Origin: Chromera velia
Lineage: Eukaryota; Sar; Chromeraceae
Assembly: GCA_018398765.1 (NCBI GenBank)
Contig: JAHBMJ010001845.1
Coordinates: 43,807 to 107,806 of the forward strand
Reading direction: 5' to 3'
DNA length: 64,000 nucleotides
Notes under the pieces: generated by a model
The model's input: only the letters and a program-made list of their open reading frames with translations
What the model was told of the DNA's origin: nothing
Databases searched by the model: none
Shown: piece by piece, positions 34,625-44,424 of the stretch
Layout of the letters: each line of letters starts with the position of its first letter
Numbering within the stretch: position 1 is the first letter of the stretch
Translations under genes and position numbers: made by a program

Positions 34625-36004
34625 ATGCTGCCAAGTTCGCTCTCCGGCTTTCTCTTTTGTTTTGCGTGCGTCACTGGAGCGGGTACCTCTCCATCGCCCG
34701 TCTTCTTCACTGAGTTCCCCCGTCCATTTCGGTCTCTTCACAGAGACGGCAAACGAGACGGCAGAGGAAAGAGAGAGGGCCTCAGGCCATTCACACTCCA
34801 AAGAGCCTCCGGGGGTGAAGAAAACCGAGGCCCAGAGGCAGACAAGAGGGAGACTGTCTCTCTCTTCACTCCGCTGCTAGACTCGGAGACGAAGGAGCTC
34901 ACTTCCCTCGGCTCTGCCCTGCTCTTATCCTCCGTCTCCCTCTTGTGGGGAACCTACACTCCGATCATCAAACTCCTCTACAACCTTCCCCACCCCCCAC
35001 CCCCTATGGCTGTCAACTTCTCAGCCTACCTTGCATCCATTTTTCTTCTCCTGGCTGCACGAAACTTGGGATCGAATGGAGGGGCAGACATCGAGACTCT
35101 CCAGGAGACCTCATCTGACTTTCATTCTTCAGCAAAGGGAAGGGAAGATGAAGTGGAGGATTCAGATGAGTCGTCTGTCAGTTTGTTACCGGCAGGGGCA
35201 GAGTTGGGTCTATGGCTCTATCTCGGGTCCATCTCACAGTTGTTCGGACTGCAGAACACACCCGCGAGCAGAGCAGCATTTGAAGTCCAGACCACAACAG
35301 TCCTGGTGCCTTTGCTGGCCAGTGTAACGGGTGGGGAGCGCGTGAGAGGGAGTTTGTGGGTCTCTGTTGCACTCGCATTTGCGGGAGTAGTAACACTAGC
35401 GGGGGGTTCCGTGTCTCTGTTTCCGTCTGAAGGTCAAAGTCTCTCATTGCAAAATTTGTTCAAAGGCGATCTTCTAGTCATTCTCTCAGCCCTCTTTTAC
35501 TCCAGTCATGTGGTCAGACTGGGTAGGGTCGCCCCCTTTCTCCCCGCACTTCCCCTTGCAACAACCAAAATTGGAGTGCAACTTGTAATAGCTGGACTGG
35601 TTGTTGCCTGGACAGCCTACAGTGAAGGAGAGAGTGGGGGAAGTTTACCATTGACACTTTTCCTCCAGGACTTTGTGAATTCTTTCGGAGATTCTGTCGG
35701 GGGTAATTCCTTCTTGAATTCAGTGTTTTTTGTGTTTTTGATAGTCAGTGTGTACAATGGCGGGGTCTCTGGCTATGCCGCCTGGGCTCAGTCTGCGGGT
35801 CAGAAGAAAGTGAGTCCTACAGCAGCCAATCTTCTCTATTCCCTTCAGCCAGTGTGGGCGTCACTCTTCGCAGCGTTGCTTTTGAAAGAGCAAATTGAGA
35901 CCCGCACATTGACTGGAGGGGCGTGCATTATTGCTGCATGTTTACTTGCTCAGACGGGACAAACAGAAAAAGAAACAGAGAAGAAAAAAGAGCGAAAAAG
36001 ATAG
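34625..36004 (+). CDS. EamA/DMT-family transporter, probably plastid-targeted
   Basis: Single-exon gene, 459 residues, ATG at 34625 (frame open upstream but without ATG), stop TAG. The N-terminus MLPSSLSGFLFCFACVTGAG is a good signal peptide; the next 50 residues are Arg/Lys/Ser-rich with few acids (FRSLHRDGKRDGRGKREG), resembling the transit part of a bipartite presequence for a complex plastid. The body has two EamA halves with about ten membrane segments: SVSLLWGTYTPIIKLLYN, LGLWLYLGSISQLFGLQNTP, SRAAFEVQTTTVLVPLLASV, LWVSVALAFAGVVTLAGG, then LVILSALFYSSHVVRLGR and NLLYSLQPVWASLFAALLLKE with GACIIAACLLAQTG. A Ser/Asp/Glu-rich hydrophilic insert lies at about 160-190. Substrate unknown; plant relatives in plastid envelopes carry metabolites. 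Confidence 0.88.
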   Translation: MLPSSLSGFLFCFACVTGAGTSPSPVFFTEFPRPFRSLHRDGKRDGRGKREGLRPFTLQRASGGEENRGPEADKRETVSLFTPLLDSETKELTSLGSALLLSSVSLLWGTYTPIIKLLYNLPHPPPPMAVNFSAYLASIFLLLAARNLGSNGGADIETLQETSSDFHSSAKGREDEVEDSDESSVSLLPAGAELGLWLYLGSISQLFGLQNTPASRAAFEVQTTTVLVPLLASVTGGERVRGSLWVSVALAFAGVVTLAGGSVSLFPSEGQSLSLQNLFKGDLLVILSALFYSSHVVRLGRVAPFLPALPLATTKIGVQLVIAGLVVAWTAYSEGESGGSLPLTLFLQDFVNSFGDSVGGNSFLNSVFFVFLIVSVYNGGVSGYAAWAQSAGQKKVSPTAANLLYSLQPVWASLFAALLLKEQIETRTLTGGACIIAACLLAQTGQTEKETEKKKERKR

Positions 36005-36109
36005 CTGATCGAGTCCGATCAGTCTAGACCGAAAAGACAGGACAAGCTTCAGTAATGTGTGAAACAGGTATGGCTTTTTTTCACGTTTATATTCACATTC
36101 GCATCTACG

Positions 36110-36363
36110 CATTTCTCTGCCTGTCTGTCTCTCGGTCTGTCTGTCTGCCTGCCTGTCTGAGGGAAAGAAACCGTATGGTCTGTCTGTCTTTCTTCCTGCC
36201 TGCCTGCCTGCCAGCCTGCCTGCCTGCCTGCCAGCCTGCCTGCCATGAAGAAAAGAAGGGAGAAGAAGAAACATATAGTCTGTCTGTATGTCTGTCTGTG
36301 TGCCTGCCTGCCTGCCTGTCTGCCTGCCTGCCTTTCTGCCTGTAGTCTGTCTGCCTGCCTGAG
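36110..36363. repeat. CTGT/CTGC tetranucleotide array
   Basis: Imperfect CTGT and CTGC repeats just downstream of the EamA stop; produces spurious frames on both strands. Confidence 0.9.
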
Positions 36364-36696
36364 TAGCACCTTCTAGAATCCCTGTAGTTGTATATGATCC
36401 ACTTAGATAATATATTTCAATAATAGCTCTTATAAAGAATTATATAAGCACAGTCAGTTTGAATATATAATTCGCTGTTTATGATTTACGAGAAATCGAC
36501 CTCCAAAGTCAATAATTTAGCTTTCTAACTTGAGTATTTTAGTTTACTATTCTAAATTAGTTCAAATTACTCTTAATTACTAAGTAATTTAGCTGTAATT
36601 GCGCATTAAATCGCTTTAAATTACTCATCTAAATTACTTAAACTTGCAGGGAATAAAATGAATAACATGAAGGCCTAGCGCGGAACGAATCATTGG

Positions 36697-36727
<31 letters not shown>

Positions 36728-37129
36728 GAAAACATACAATCTTAATTGATAAAAATTGTAATAATGTAGTAATTACTAGTAACTTAAACTAAAACTCTAG
36801 CTGAAACTAGAACTGACACTTATAAAAGAAAATACGAAAAAATGAAGTAACAGGTTGACAGAGGTTGTAGACTATAGGTTATAGGCTATTGTAGGCCAAC
36901 TGTGTGCTTAAAATCTAGAATTTAAATCCATTTAAATCCGTTGGCTATTAATGATTTTCTCCCACCGCCCACGGTGCGGCGGCCCACCCCCTCTCAGATA
37001 GATGCAACACGGTAGTTTTTCTTTTTTCAGGAAAATATCTTCTCCCCTTTCACTACCCCTCCCTCTCCCAGACAGACGCGGCGCCAGTTTTTCGTTCTTG
37101 AAGAAAAAATCCCTCTCCTAGATGCACGT
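36364..37129. other. AT-rich, then C-rich gene-free stretch
   Basis: AT-rich to 36950 with AATC repeats at about 36697-36727. From 36960 a C-rich block contains degenerate copies of a motif like CAGATGCAACACCGGTTTTTC that recurs near 39515 and 45140, possibly part of a repeated gene-5' region on the minus strand. Confidence 0.5.
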
Positions 37130-37960
37130 CGGCTCCAGTGTCAGAGGTAGGAAGGGACGTAGGGACAGCAGCGGGGGCTGCAGGGGGGGACACGGCCCAG
37201 CTAGCCATCATGTCCTACAGTTCTGTGACAAAGAAACTGAGGATGGTTTCTCCCTTTCTGGGGTTGAGAATGACCTTCACCCATCCTTCATCCTTTACCT
37301 TCAATGAGATAGAGTCATATGGCTAGGTCATATGGACATTGAGGGAAGAAAAACAAGAAAGAGAGAGACGGGCACGCAAATTCCGAGTAAAATCCCGCTC
37401 CGCCTCTATGAAGGCAATTGGGGGAAGTCTAGAATTCCAGCGGACGTTCCAAGGGGAAGGGTTGACGGTGGGGGAGTTGGAGGGGGAAGGGAAGAGGCCG
37501 GGCATCTGATTAGCGGGGGGTGCGATGATGAGGGAGTTGGTGATCACAGGGGTGTTCTCAGGGTTCGCATCCATAATAGTATCCCACAATGGGGCTTGGA
37601 GATTTGTCTCGGTGTTAGCGTTGGCGGCAATGGCGGGGGGGGGTCTGAAAATGACGGTGGACGACGGTGGGAGAGTTGGGATAGGGAGGAGGACAGACAT
37701 CTGGTTGTTAGGCGGTGCGATGATGAGGGAGTTGGAGGTGACGGAAGCAGTCTCGACACTTCATCCATGCCCCCAAAGTACCGGACACCGAGTGTCACAG
37801 CAGAAAGTCAAGGAGCTGGGCAGCCTAGGGATCTGCTGGGAACTCTTTGTCAGTGTGCATTCTCATCCCCCTCTTTTTGACCAGATTCTTCAGTAGAAAG
37901 TCTGCAAAAAAGGTACTGCAGAGCGACAGCTCTTCTGAATCAGCGCTCAGGCTTCCTATT
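37130..37960 (-). pseudogene. Decayed paralogue of the unknown gene at 38589-39269
   Basis: Several blocks align with the intact paralogue: AAQLLDFLL at 37825-37800, the WVKVILNPRKGETILSFFVTEL block near 37320-37215, and the shared sequence around 37905-37955. Compared with the intact copy it has CAG to TAG (37827-37825), TGG to TGA (37797-37795) and TGG to TAG (37217-37215), small deletions, and an insertion of about 430 bp (37325-37760) that reads open as a Pro/Asn-rich stretch. Clearly non-functional. Function of the family unknown. Confidence 0.7.
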
Positions 37961-38321
37961 CCCCCCCCTGCACTAACTTTTATGGGGGGGATAACAAGTT
38001 TCTTTGGAGGGACAATGGGGATGTCCGCAAAGGCGCTTTAAACGTCATGCTTGAGGGACTGCATGCAGTTTCTGTGCTACCTCCAGCTTCTTCTCAAAAG
38101 AGAACCCCTCTGCAACTGGATGCTCTCCCAAAAGCATTTCAACATCCTCATCTGTCACAAAGCTACATTTTACAGCGACCACAGGCTCGAGGTTGTACAC
38201 ATCGGGGCATGCGTATATTATAGTATTATAATTTTACATGGATAGGATATCGTAGGATAAGATTTGTGTTTCACTTTATTTCAGTTATGTACTAAAATGT
38301 AAAAATGTGTTTGATATGTGT

Positions 38322-38580
38322 TTGATAAAACATTAAACATATATTTAAACATAAATTTAAAATATATAAAATTTTGTTTCAAACAGACTTGAAAAGTTAA
38401 AAATCCGTTTAATAAAATTTTAAACATATCTAAACATAAATTTAAAGGATAAAATTTTGTTTTAAACAAACCTGAAAAATTAAAAATCTATTTGATAAAA
38501 TTTCAAAGATATCTCAACATAAATTTAAAACATGAAATGTTGTTTCGAAAACACCTAAAAAGTTCAGATTAAAAAGTCAA
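38322..38580. repeat. AT-rich tandem repeat, about 84-bp unit
   Basis: Roughly three diverged units, each running from ATAAAATTTTAAACATAT through AACATAAATTTAAA to AAAGTTAAAAATC. Lies just 3' of the minus-strand gene ending at 38589. Confidence 0.75.
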
Positions 38581-38588
38581 GTTCGAAT

Positions 38589-39269
38589 CTAAAAAATACT
38601 CGAATAGATCTTCTCACTTGCATCTTCGCACTCGTGCTTCTTAAGAAACTTGAGGGCAGAAAAGAGACCAGGCATCAGGATGAGGAGGGAGCCGGGGGCA
38701 GACACAATGGGCAGAGAGAAGGCAAAGGCTAAGGTAAAGGTCTGAAGGCTACGAGTCGGACCCATGCTAATGAACTCCCTCAGAAACTCAAAGAGATCTG
38801 TGGCTGCTGCTGCTTTGGTGGAGAGTGTCAGAGGGTCTATGTGGGCTTTTAGCCAGGCCACAACATCGCTCTGCCACCTCCCGTTGTTCTTGTTTGTAGC
38901 TGGAAGAGGAATGGGTGGATCTGTGGCTAAAGCACTGCCAGCCACACCGCCCTTTTTCCCCTTTTTCTTTCCTGAGATAGAGGCAGGCACTGCACCAGTG
39001 CCGAGGGCAGGAGGGGGGGCAGGGATAGCACTGGGGGCAGAAGGGGGGGTAGGAACAGCAGCGGGGGCTGCAAAGGGCGGCGCAGCCCAGCTAGCCATCA
39101 CGTCCCACAGTTTTGTGACAAGGGAACTGAGGACGGCTTCCCCCTTTATGGGATCAAAAATAGCCTTCATCCATTGGCAAGCTCCCAAAGCACTGGACAC
39201 CAAGTGCCACAGCAGAAAGTCAAGGAGCTGGGCAGCCTGGGGATCGATCTGCTGAGGACTCCTTGTCAT
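38589..39269 (-). CDS. Protein of unknown function with Pro/Ala linker
   Basis: 226 residues, ATG at 39269 (ACAATGA context), stop TAG at its 3' end. I do not recognise the family. An N-terminal helical part (about 1-70: AAQLLDFLLWHLVSSALGAC, then IKGEAVLSSLVTKLWDVMAS), a Pro/Ala linker (about 70-105), a basic patch KKKGKKGG, and a C-terminal helical/hydrophobic part (about 135-226) can be seen. A second minus-strand frame directly upstream (39471-39277) with DVAKLFVLFEEKGETGSLSAEE may be an upstream exon. The decayed paralogue at 37.1-38.0 kb shows that this unit has duplicated locally. Confidence 0.5.
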   Translation of the reverse strand: MTRSPQQIDPQAAQLLDFLLWHLVSSALGACQWMKAIFDPIKGEAVLSSLVTKLWDVMASWAAPPFAAPAAVPTPPSAPSAIPAPPPALGTGAVPASISGKKKGKKGGVAGSALATDPPIPLPATNKNNGRWQSDVVAWLKAHIDPLTLSTKAAAATDLFEFLREFISMGPTRSLQTFTLAFAFSLPIVSAPGSLLILMPGLFSALKFLKKHECEDASEKIYSSIF

Positions 39270-39895
39270 TGTATATTCAGACCCCCTTCTTTTTGGTGAG
39301 ACTCTTCACTGGAGAGCCTGCGAAAAAGGTACTGCAGAGCGATAGCTCTTCAGCGCTCAGGCTTCCTGTTTCCCCCTTCTCCTCAAACAAGACAAACAAC
39401 TTTGCAACGTCAAGTACAATCAGGCAGTTGCTCGTGATGCTCATTTTGCGGTGAAAGCGACGGTACATCATGTGGAGGGCTCCCTCAACGCCCTCCCCCC
39501 TCCTCCAAAACAGATGTAACGCCGGTTTTTCTTCTCTAAAGAAAAACTCCCCCTATTTCCCCCTCCCCCCCTCACTACCCCCCCCCATATACAGATGAAG
39601 TGTCATCTTGTGACTGCGTTGGCCGGCGTTGGCCGTCACACTTTCCATCCTGGCATCGTACTCCACTTCTCAGAACTCCACAACTTCAACTCCATTAAAT
39701 ATTTGAAGAATCCTCAGCATGAAGAGGGCAGACTCATAGTGGTAGACCACCTAGCTCGTCGTAATGGAGGAGAACGAGAGAGCTTTCTTTTGGCTGTCGA
39801 AAGCGGGGCAAGCAGGTAGGCAGGAGAGAATTCTAGCCACTTTGGCCGAGTCAGACGTCAAGCAGCAGCTTCCCATTTTCTTTAGAGCAACAGAA

Positions 39896-42800
39896 AACAG
39901 AGTGGACTCCAAAGTAGGACTTAGTGGAATTCAAAGTGACTTTTAAATTTACTATATTTTAGCTTCATTATAAAGTAAAACTAGGTTGCTTAAAGCAATC
40001 TAGAGCATTTTAAAGCATTCAAAATCGTTACTCCTGTGCGAATCTGCTCAAATGTGCTCAAAAGACTGGTTGATTAGCTAGGGTGTACGGTGGGAAAAAT
40101 TATTATCACCGCGGCACGTAGAAGTTAGTGAATGTTACCTGCAAAGAAGTACACAGGCACAACACTAATGGATACATTCAAAAGCAACGTTTAGCGCCGC
40201 CAATCAACTACAAAGAATTGCTTTTTCTGCAAGGGAAACAGTGCAGGAAGGAGGGTTTCACAGCTAGGCTGGTCAGACTGGATAGGAGGCAGTCAGCAGG
40301 GGTTGGACAGGATTCCGAAGAACAAAGTACAGAGACAACATAATTCTTTTCACAAAGAAGTCATACTACACAGTGCAAAAAGCTTGCGAATCGTTCTGCG
40401 TATGTCAATGAGAAACTGTAAAAAAGAAGGACAGGTCTGTAGGTAGATCCAGATGTTCAGAGGGAGACTAGTACGGAGTGCTACAAATGAGAAAGGATGA
40501 ACGAGTAAGCCTTAGGAGCACTTACGTCGGGATAGTATGGACCGCTTTCAAAGACTGATACACACGGAGTAAGTGGAAGACATTCAAATGCATAAAAACT
40601 GAGCGATTGGCCTGGGTGGAAAAATGTCTAGCACGACTGAGAGCTGTGCAAAGCTTCAGAAGAGGCGGTCAAAAAATGGAGGCTCCAGCAGACTCTCCAT
40701 CGACCCTCTCTCAGTGACCTCCCGTGTGCGTTTCTGTCAAGCTCCTAGCAGAACAAAGAAGCTGGATGCTAAGTAAATCATCATGCAAAGTGAGAGAGCA
40801 AACCGTGCTTCCTTAACTGACCTGCAGGTGTCCCCAAGTCTCCGTCCACCAACACCTGCAAATACGGAGGGACGGGCATTCATGCTTTGTGCAGTCAAGG
40901 AAGCACTTTTGTCTAGCTTATTCTGCGCGCACAAGGTCCCAAAGAAAAGACCAAGAGCCTAAGAAGCAGCGGGCCTGGACAGGCTAACCTGGGGGTTGAC
41001 CGTGGGGCTCCCAAGACTGTGACCTGCAAGGAAACAGTAAGGAGAGCGGTGAGGGCAGCAGTACTTTAACACCTAGATAAGGCCGGCAGCCCTTCTCCAC
41101 TTGAACAAGAGGAGAAGCAGCAAGCAGAAAGACGTTGGGAATAAGATTAAGACGGCTGGTCTCCACTGGACCTACCTGCAAGCTCCACTTCGTGCCGACC
41201 TGAGGTGACCCAGCAACTGTTGTTGTAGCCGTCTCCTCCAGAGCCCTGAAAGTGCACTCCCGAAAAAAAAGTCAAAACCGAGAAAACGCTCTATCAAATA
41301 TCTTCTTAAACCATCAGAAGACATCTGACAGAGCGTTTTTTGTGGCAACATTTCTGTGGAAAAAGTTCGTTTGCTCAGAGGTTCAGAACTCCACAGTTTT
41401 GAACCTGTGGACCTTCAAGACGGCTAAGAGACTTCAGACCCGATTATTGGCCGACAGAGGCAAAGTTGGCTGCGTGCGTCGAAAAGGCAGGGTGCCGCCA
41501 CCCGACTGACCCAAAACTGACTGTTTTGGGTCAGGGACCTCGAGTTAGGTCGGACACCCCCCCCCCCCCTGAGGTTCAGAAGTCCGCACTTCTGAACCTT
41601 GGGCCAGGGGGGTCAACCCCCCCCCGGGCCCCCCGCCGCCAGGTCCAGACATGGGCTTATCGTAGGTCCGGGAGGCACCGCTACAGGGCCAGAGGGGGTG
41701 GCGGCACCCTGCCCCTTCGACGCACGTAGCCGACTTTGCCTCTGTCGGCCAATAATCAGGTCTGAAGTCTTTTGTCCGTCTTGAAGGTCCACAGGTTCAA
41801 AACTGCGGAGTTCTAAACCTCTGAGCAAACGGACTTTTCCCACAGAAATGTTGCCACAAAAAACGCTCTGTCAGATGTTTTTTGATGGTTTAAGAAGATA
41901 TTTAACAGAGCGTTTTCTCGGTTTTGACTTTTTTTTTGGAGTGCACTTTCGGGGCTCTGGAGGAGACGGCTACAACAACAGTTGCTGGGTCACCTCGGGT
42001 CGGGACGAAGTGGAGCTTGCAGGTGGGTCCAGTGAAGACCAGCCGTCTTGATCTTGCTTCCAACGTCTTCTTGCTTGCTGCTGTTCTTCCTGTTCAAGCG
42101 GGGAAGGGCTGCCCGCCTTATCTAGGTGTTAAAGTACTGCTGCCCTCATCGCTCTCCTTACTGTTTCCTTGCAGGTCACAGTCTTGGCAGCCCTACGGTC
42201 AACCCCCAGGTCAGCCTATCCAGGCCCGCTGCTTCTTAGGCTCTTGGTCTTTTCTTTGGGACCTTGTGCGTGCAGAATAAGCTAAACAGAAGTGCTTCCT
42301 TGACTGCACAAAGCATGAATGCCCGTCCCTCCGTGTTTGCAGGTGTTGGTAGACGGAGACTTGGGGACACCTGCAGGTCAGTTAAGGAAGCGCGGCTCGC
42401 TCTCTCGCTTTGCATGATGATTTACTTAGCATCCAGCTTCTTTGTTCTGCTAAGAGCTTGACAGAAACGCACAAGGGAGGTCACTGAGAGAGGGTCGATG
42501 GAGAGTCTGCTGGAGCCTCCATTTTTTGACCGCCTCTTCTGAAGCTTTGCACAGCTCTCAGTCGTGCAAAACATTTTTCTACCCAGACCAATCGCTCAGC
42601 TTTCATGCATTTGAATGTTTTCCACTTGCTCCGTGTGTATCAGTCTTTAAAAGCGGTCCATACTATCCCGATGCAAGTGCTCCTAAGGTTTACTCGTTCA
42701 CCCTTTCTCATTTGTGGCACTCCATACTGGTCTCCGTCTAAACATCTGGATCTACCTACGGACCTGTCCTTCTTTTTCACAATTTTTCATTAACATACGC

Positions 42801-43301
42801 AGAACCATTTGCAAGCTTTTGCACTGTGTAGTGTGACTTCTTTGTGAAAAGAATTATGTTGTCTCTGTGCTTTGTTCTTCGGAATCCTGTCTAACCCCTG
42901 CTGACCGCCTCCTATCCAGTCTGACCAGCCTAGCTGTGAAGCCCTCCTTCCTGCACTGTTTCCCTTACAGAAAAAACAATTCTTTGTAGTTGATTGGCGG
43001 CGCTAAACGTTGCTTTTGAGCATATCCATTAGTGTTGTGCTTATGTACTTCTTTGCAGGTAATATTCACTAACTTCTACGTGCTGCAGTGATAATAATTT
43101 TTCCTACCATGCACCCTAGCTAATCAACCAGTCTTTTGAGCATATTTGAGCAGATTCGCACAGGAGTAACCATTTTAAATGCTCTAAAAAACTTTAGATT
43201 GCTTTAAGTAACCTAGTTTTACTTTATAATGAAGTTAGAATATAGTAAATTTAAAAGTTACTTTGAATTTCACTAAGTCCTACTTTAGAGTCCACTCTGT
43301 T
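39896..43301. mobile_element. Foldback (long inverted repeat) element, copy 1
   Basis: 3.4-kb near-palindrome. Left arm 39896 to about 41502 and right arm about 41694 to 43301 are inverted copies of each other; the unpaired centre of about 190 bp is GC-rich and contains a perfect small hairpin (AGGTTCAGAAGT - CCGC - ACTTCTGAACCT). Ends are AACAGAGTGGACTCCAAAGT and its complement. Flanks AGAA (39892-39895) and AGAG (43302-43305) fit a 4-bp target duplication with one mutation. No transposase gene is evident, so probably non-autonomous. It sits in the 3' end of the unknown gene at 43.3-44.4 kb. Confidence 0.88.
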
Positions 43302-44424
43302 AGAGGTGGTGCAGATGGAGGGCGGCTTGGAACAACTTTATGTAACACCCAAAGAATTTTCTCACCAGCAAAGTGTTGCCGGAAGCTGCCTGCCTGGGCC
43401 TCTGCCTCCTAAAGCTGCTGCAGCCCTTCTTTCTGTCCTCTCTCTCCTTCTCTTTCTTCTCCTTTCTCTCTTTTCTCTTGTTGAAGAGGTCAAGCACATT
43501 CTTTGTTTGTTCAAAATGATTGCTGCTCTTGACCTGCTCTTCAATTTCCTCCTAGGCTGCCGCAATTGCCTCGGCCCCCTTTTCTTCTATAAGCTCCAAC
43601 TGGAGGAGCATGTGCGTAAAAGCCAGGGACAGTCCCCAAGAATTGGGTGTGTTTGCCTTCTCATTGCGCATCAGATACAAAGGGGGACACCCCACACTAT
43701 CTCTCCGCTGGTCCACTTTTGTGTACACGAAACCAGAGAGGGCAGACTCAAGGGCCGAGGGGTACTTTGAACACTGCTTTCGGAGCGTGGGGCTGAGGAG
43801 TTTTATCGCAGTCCCACCAAATCGGATACCCTTTATTGGCTGCAACAGGTGTATACGGGTCTCCCGGAGTTTGCCCGTCAAAAAGGAGATAGCGTTCAAT
43901 CTACCCACCTCATGCACATAGTGCCTCAGACATTTGTGCCCTCCCTGCAATAAAACAAAATCGTATATGCAGTTTGTGGGCTCTATTAAAGTAAGGGTCC
44001 TGAAGGCACTTCTGCAGTACCTGGAGGACTTCTTGGACCAGGGGTTCGGGAGCTTCAGGCACAGTAGGTCTGGTAACAAGCTGCCAATGGTGCCGCAAAA
44101 GCCTCTGTGGACTTGATCCTGTGTCGTGCTGCACAGTACGTAATTCCCCGCCCTTCTTCTCTTGAAACAACTTCTCTTTTCGTCGGCGACTCTCTCCAAC
44201 AACCCCCCCATATCTGTGATATAGCTCTCAAACAACTCTGTACAATCCCCCCCAAATTTAAACTCCTTTCCCGCCAAAGCTGCCCAATAAGCCACAAAAT
44301 GTCCTCCAGGGACTGGGTTTGGAAGAATTTCTTTTGCAGTGCATCTTTTGACTGTAGAAGATCTCGGATTTACTTTACTACCTCTGCCTGCCCCCCCAAG
44401 GACAGAAGTGTTACTTTTCTCCAT
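43302..44424 (-). pseudogene. Unknown gene interrupted by TAG and by the foldback element
   Basis: Minus-strand frame from ATG 44424 (ACAATGG context), open for 290 codons, then TAG (43554-43552), after which the same frame continues about 80 codons into a highly charged coiled coil (KERKEKKEKEREDRKKG) until the foldback insertion at 43301. The TAG lies between AIAAA and EEIEEQVKSS, where CAG would fit a helix. Across the insertion the frame would run only about ten more codons to TGA. The N-terminal 290 residues include GGHFVAYWAALAGKEFKFGG and several Cys/His residues but match no family I know. It may be a gene of a larger mobile element; no evidence either way. Confidence 0.5.

Noticed and set aside
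36055-36369. Overlapping frames downstream of EamA
   Set aside because: Products of CTGT/CTGC repeats on both strands.
42264-42461. A 65-codon frame kept open in three foldback arm copies (also 40737-40934 minus, 56619-56816)
   Set aside because: No ATG at its start, and differences between copies are mostly amino-acid-changing, so there is no sign of selection for a protein.
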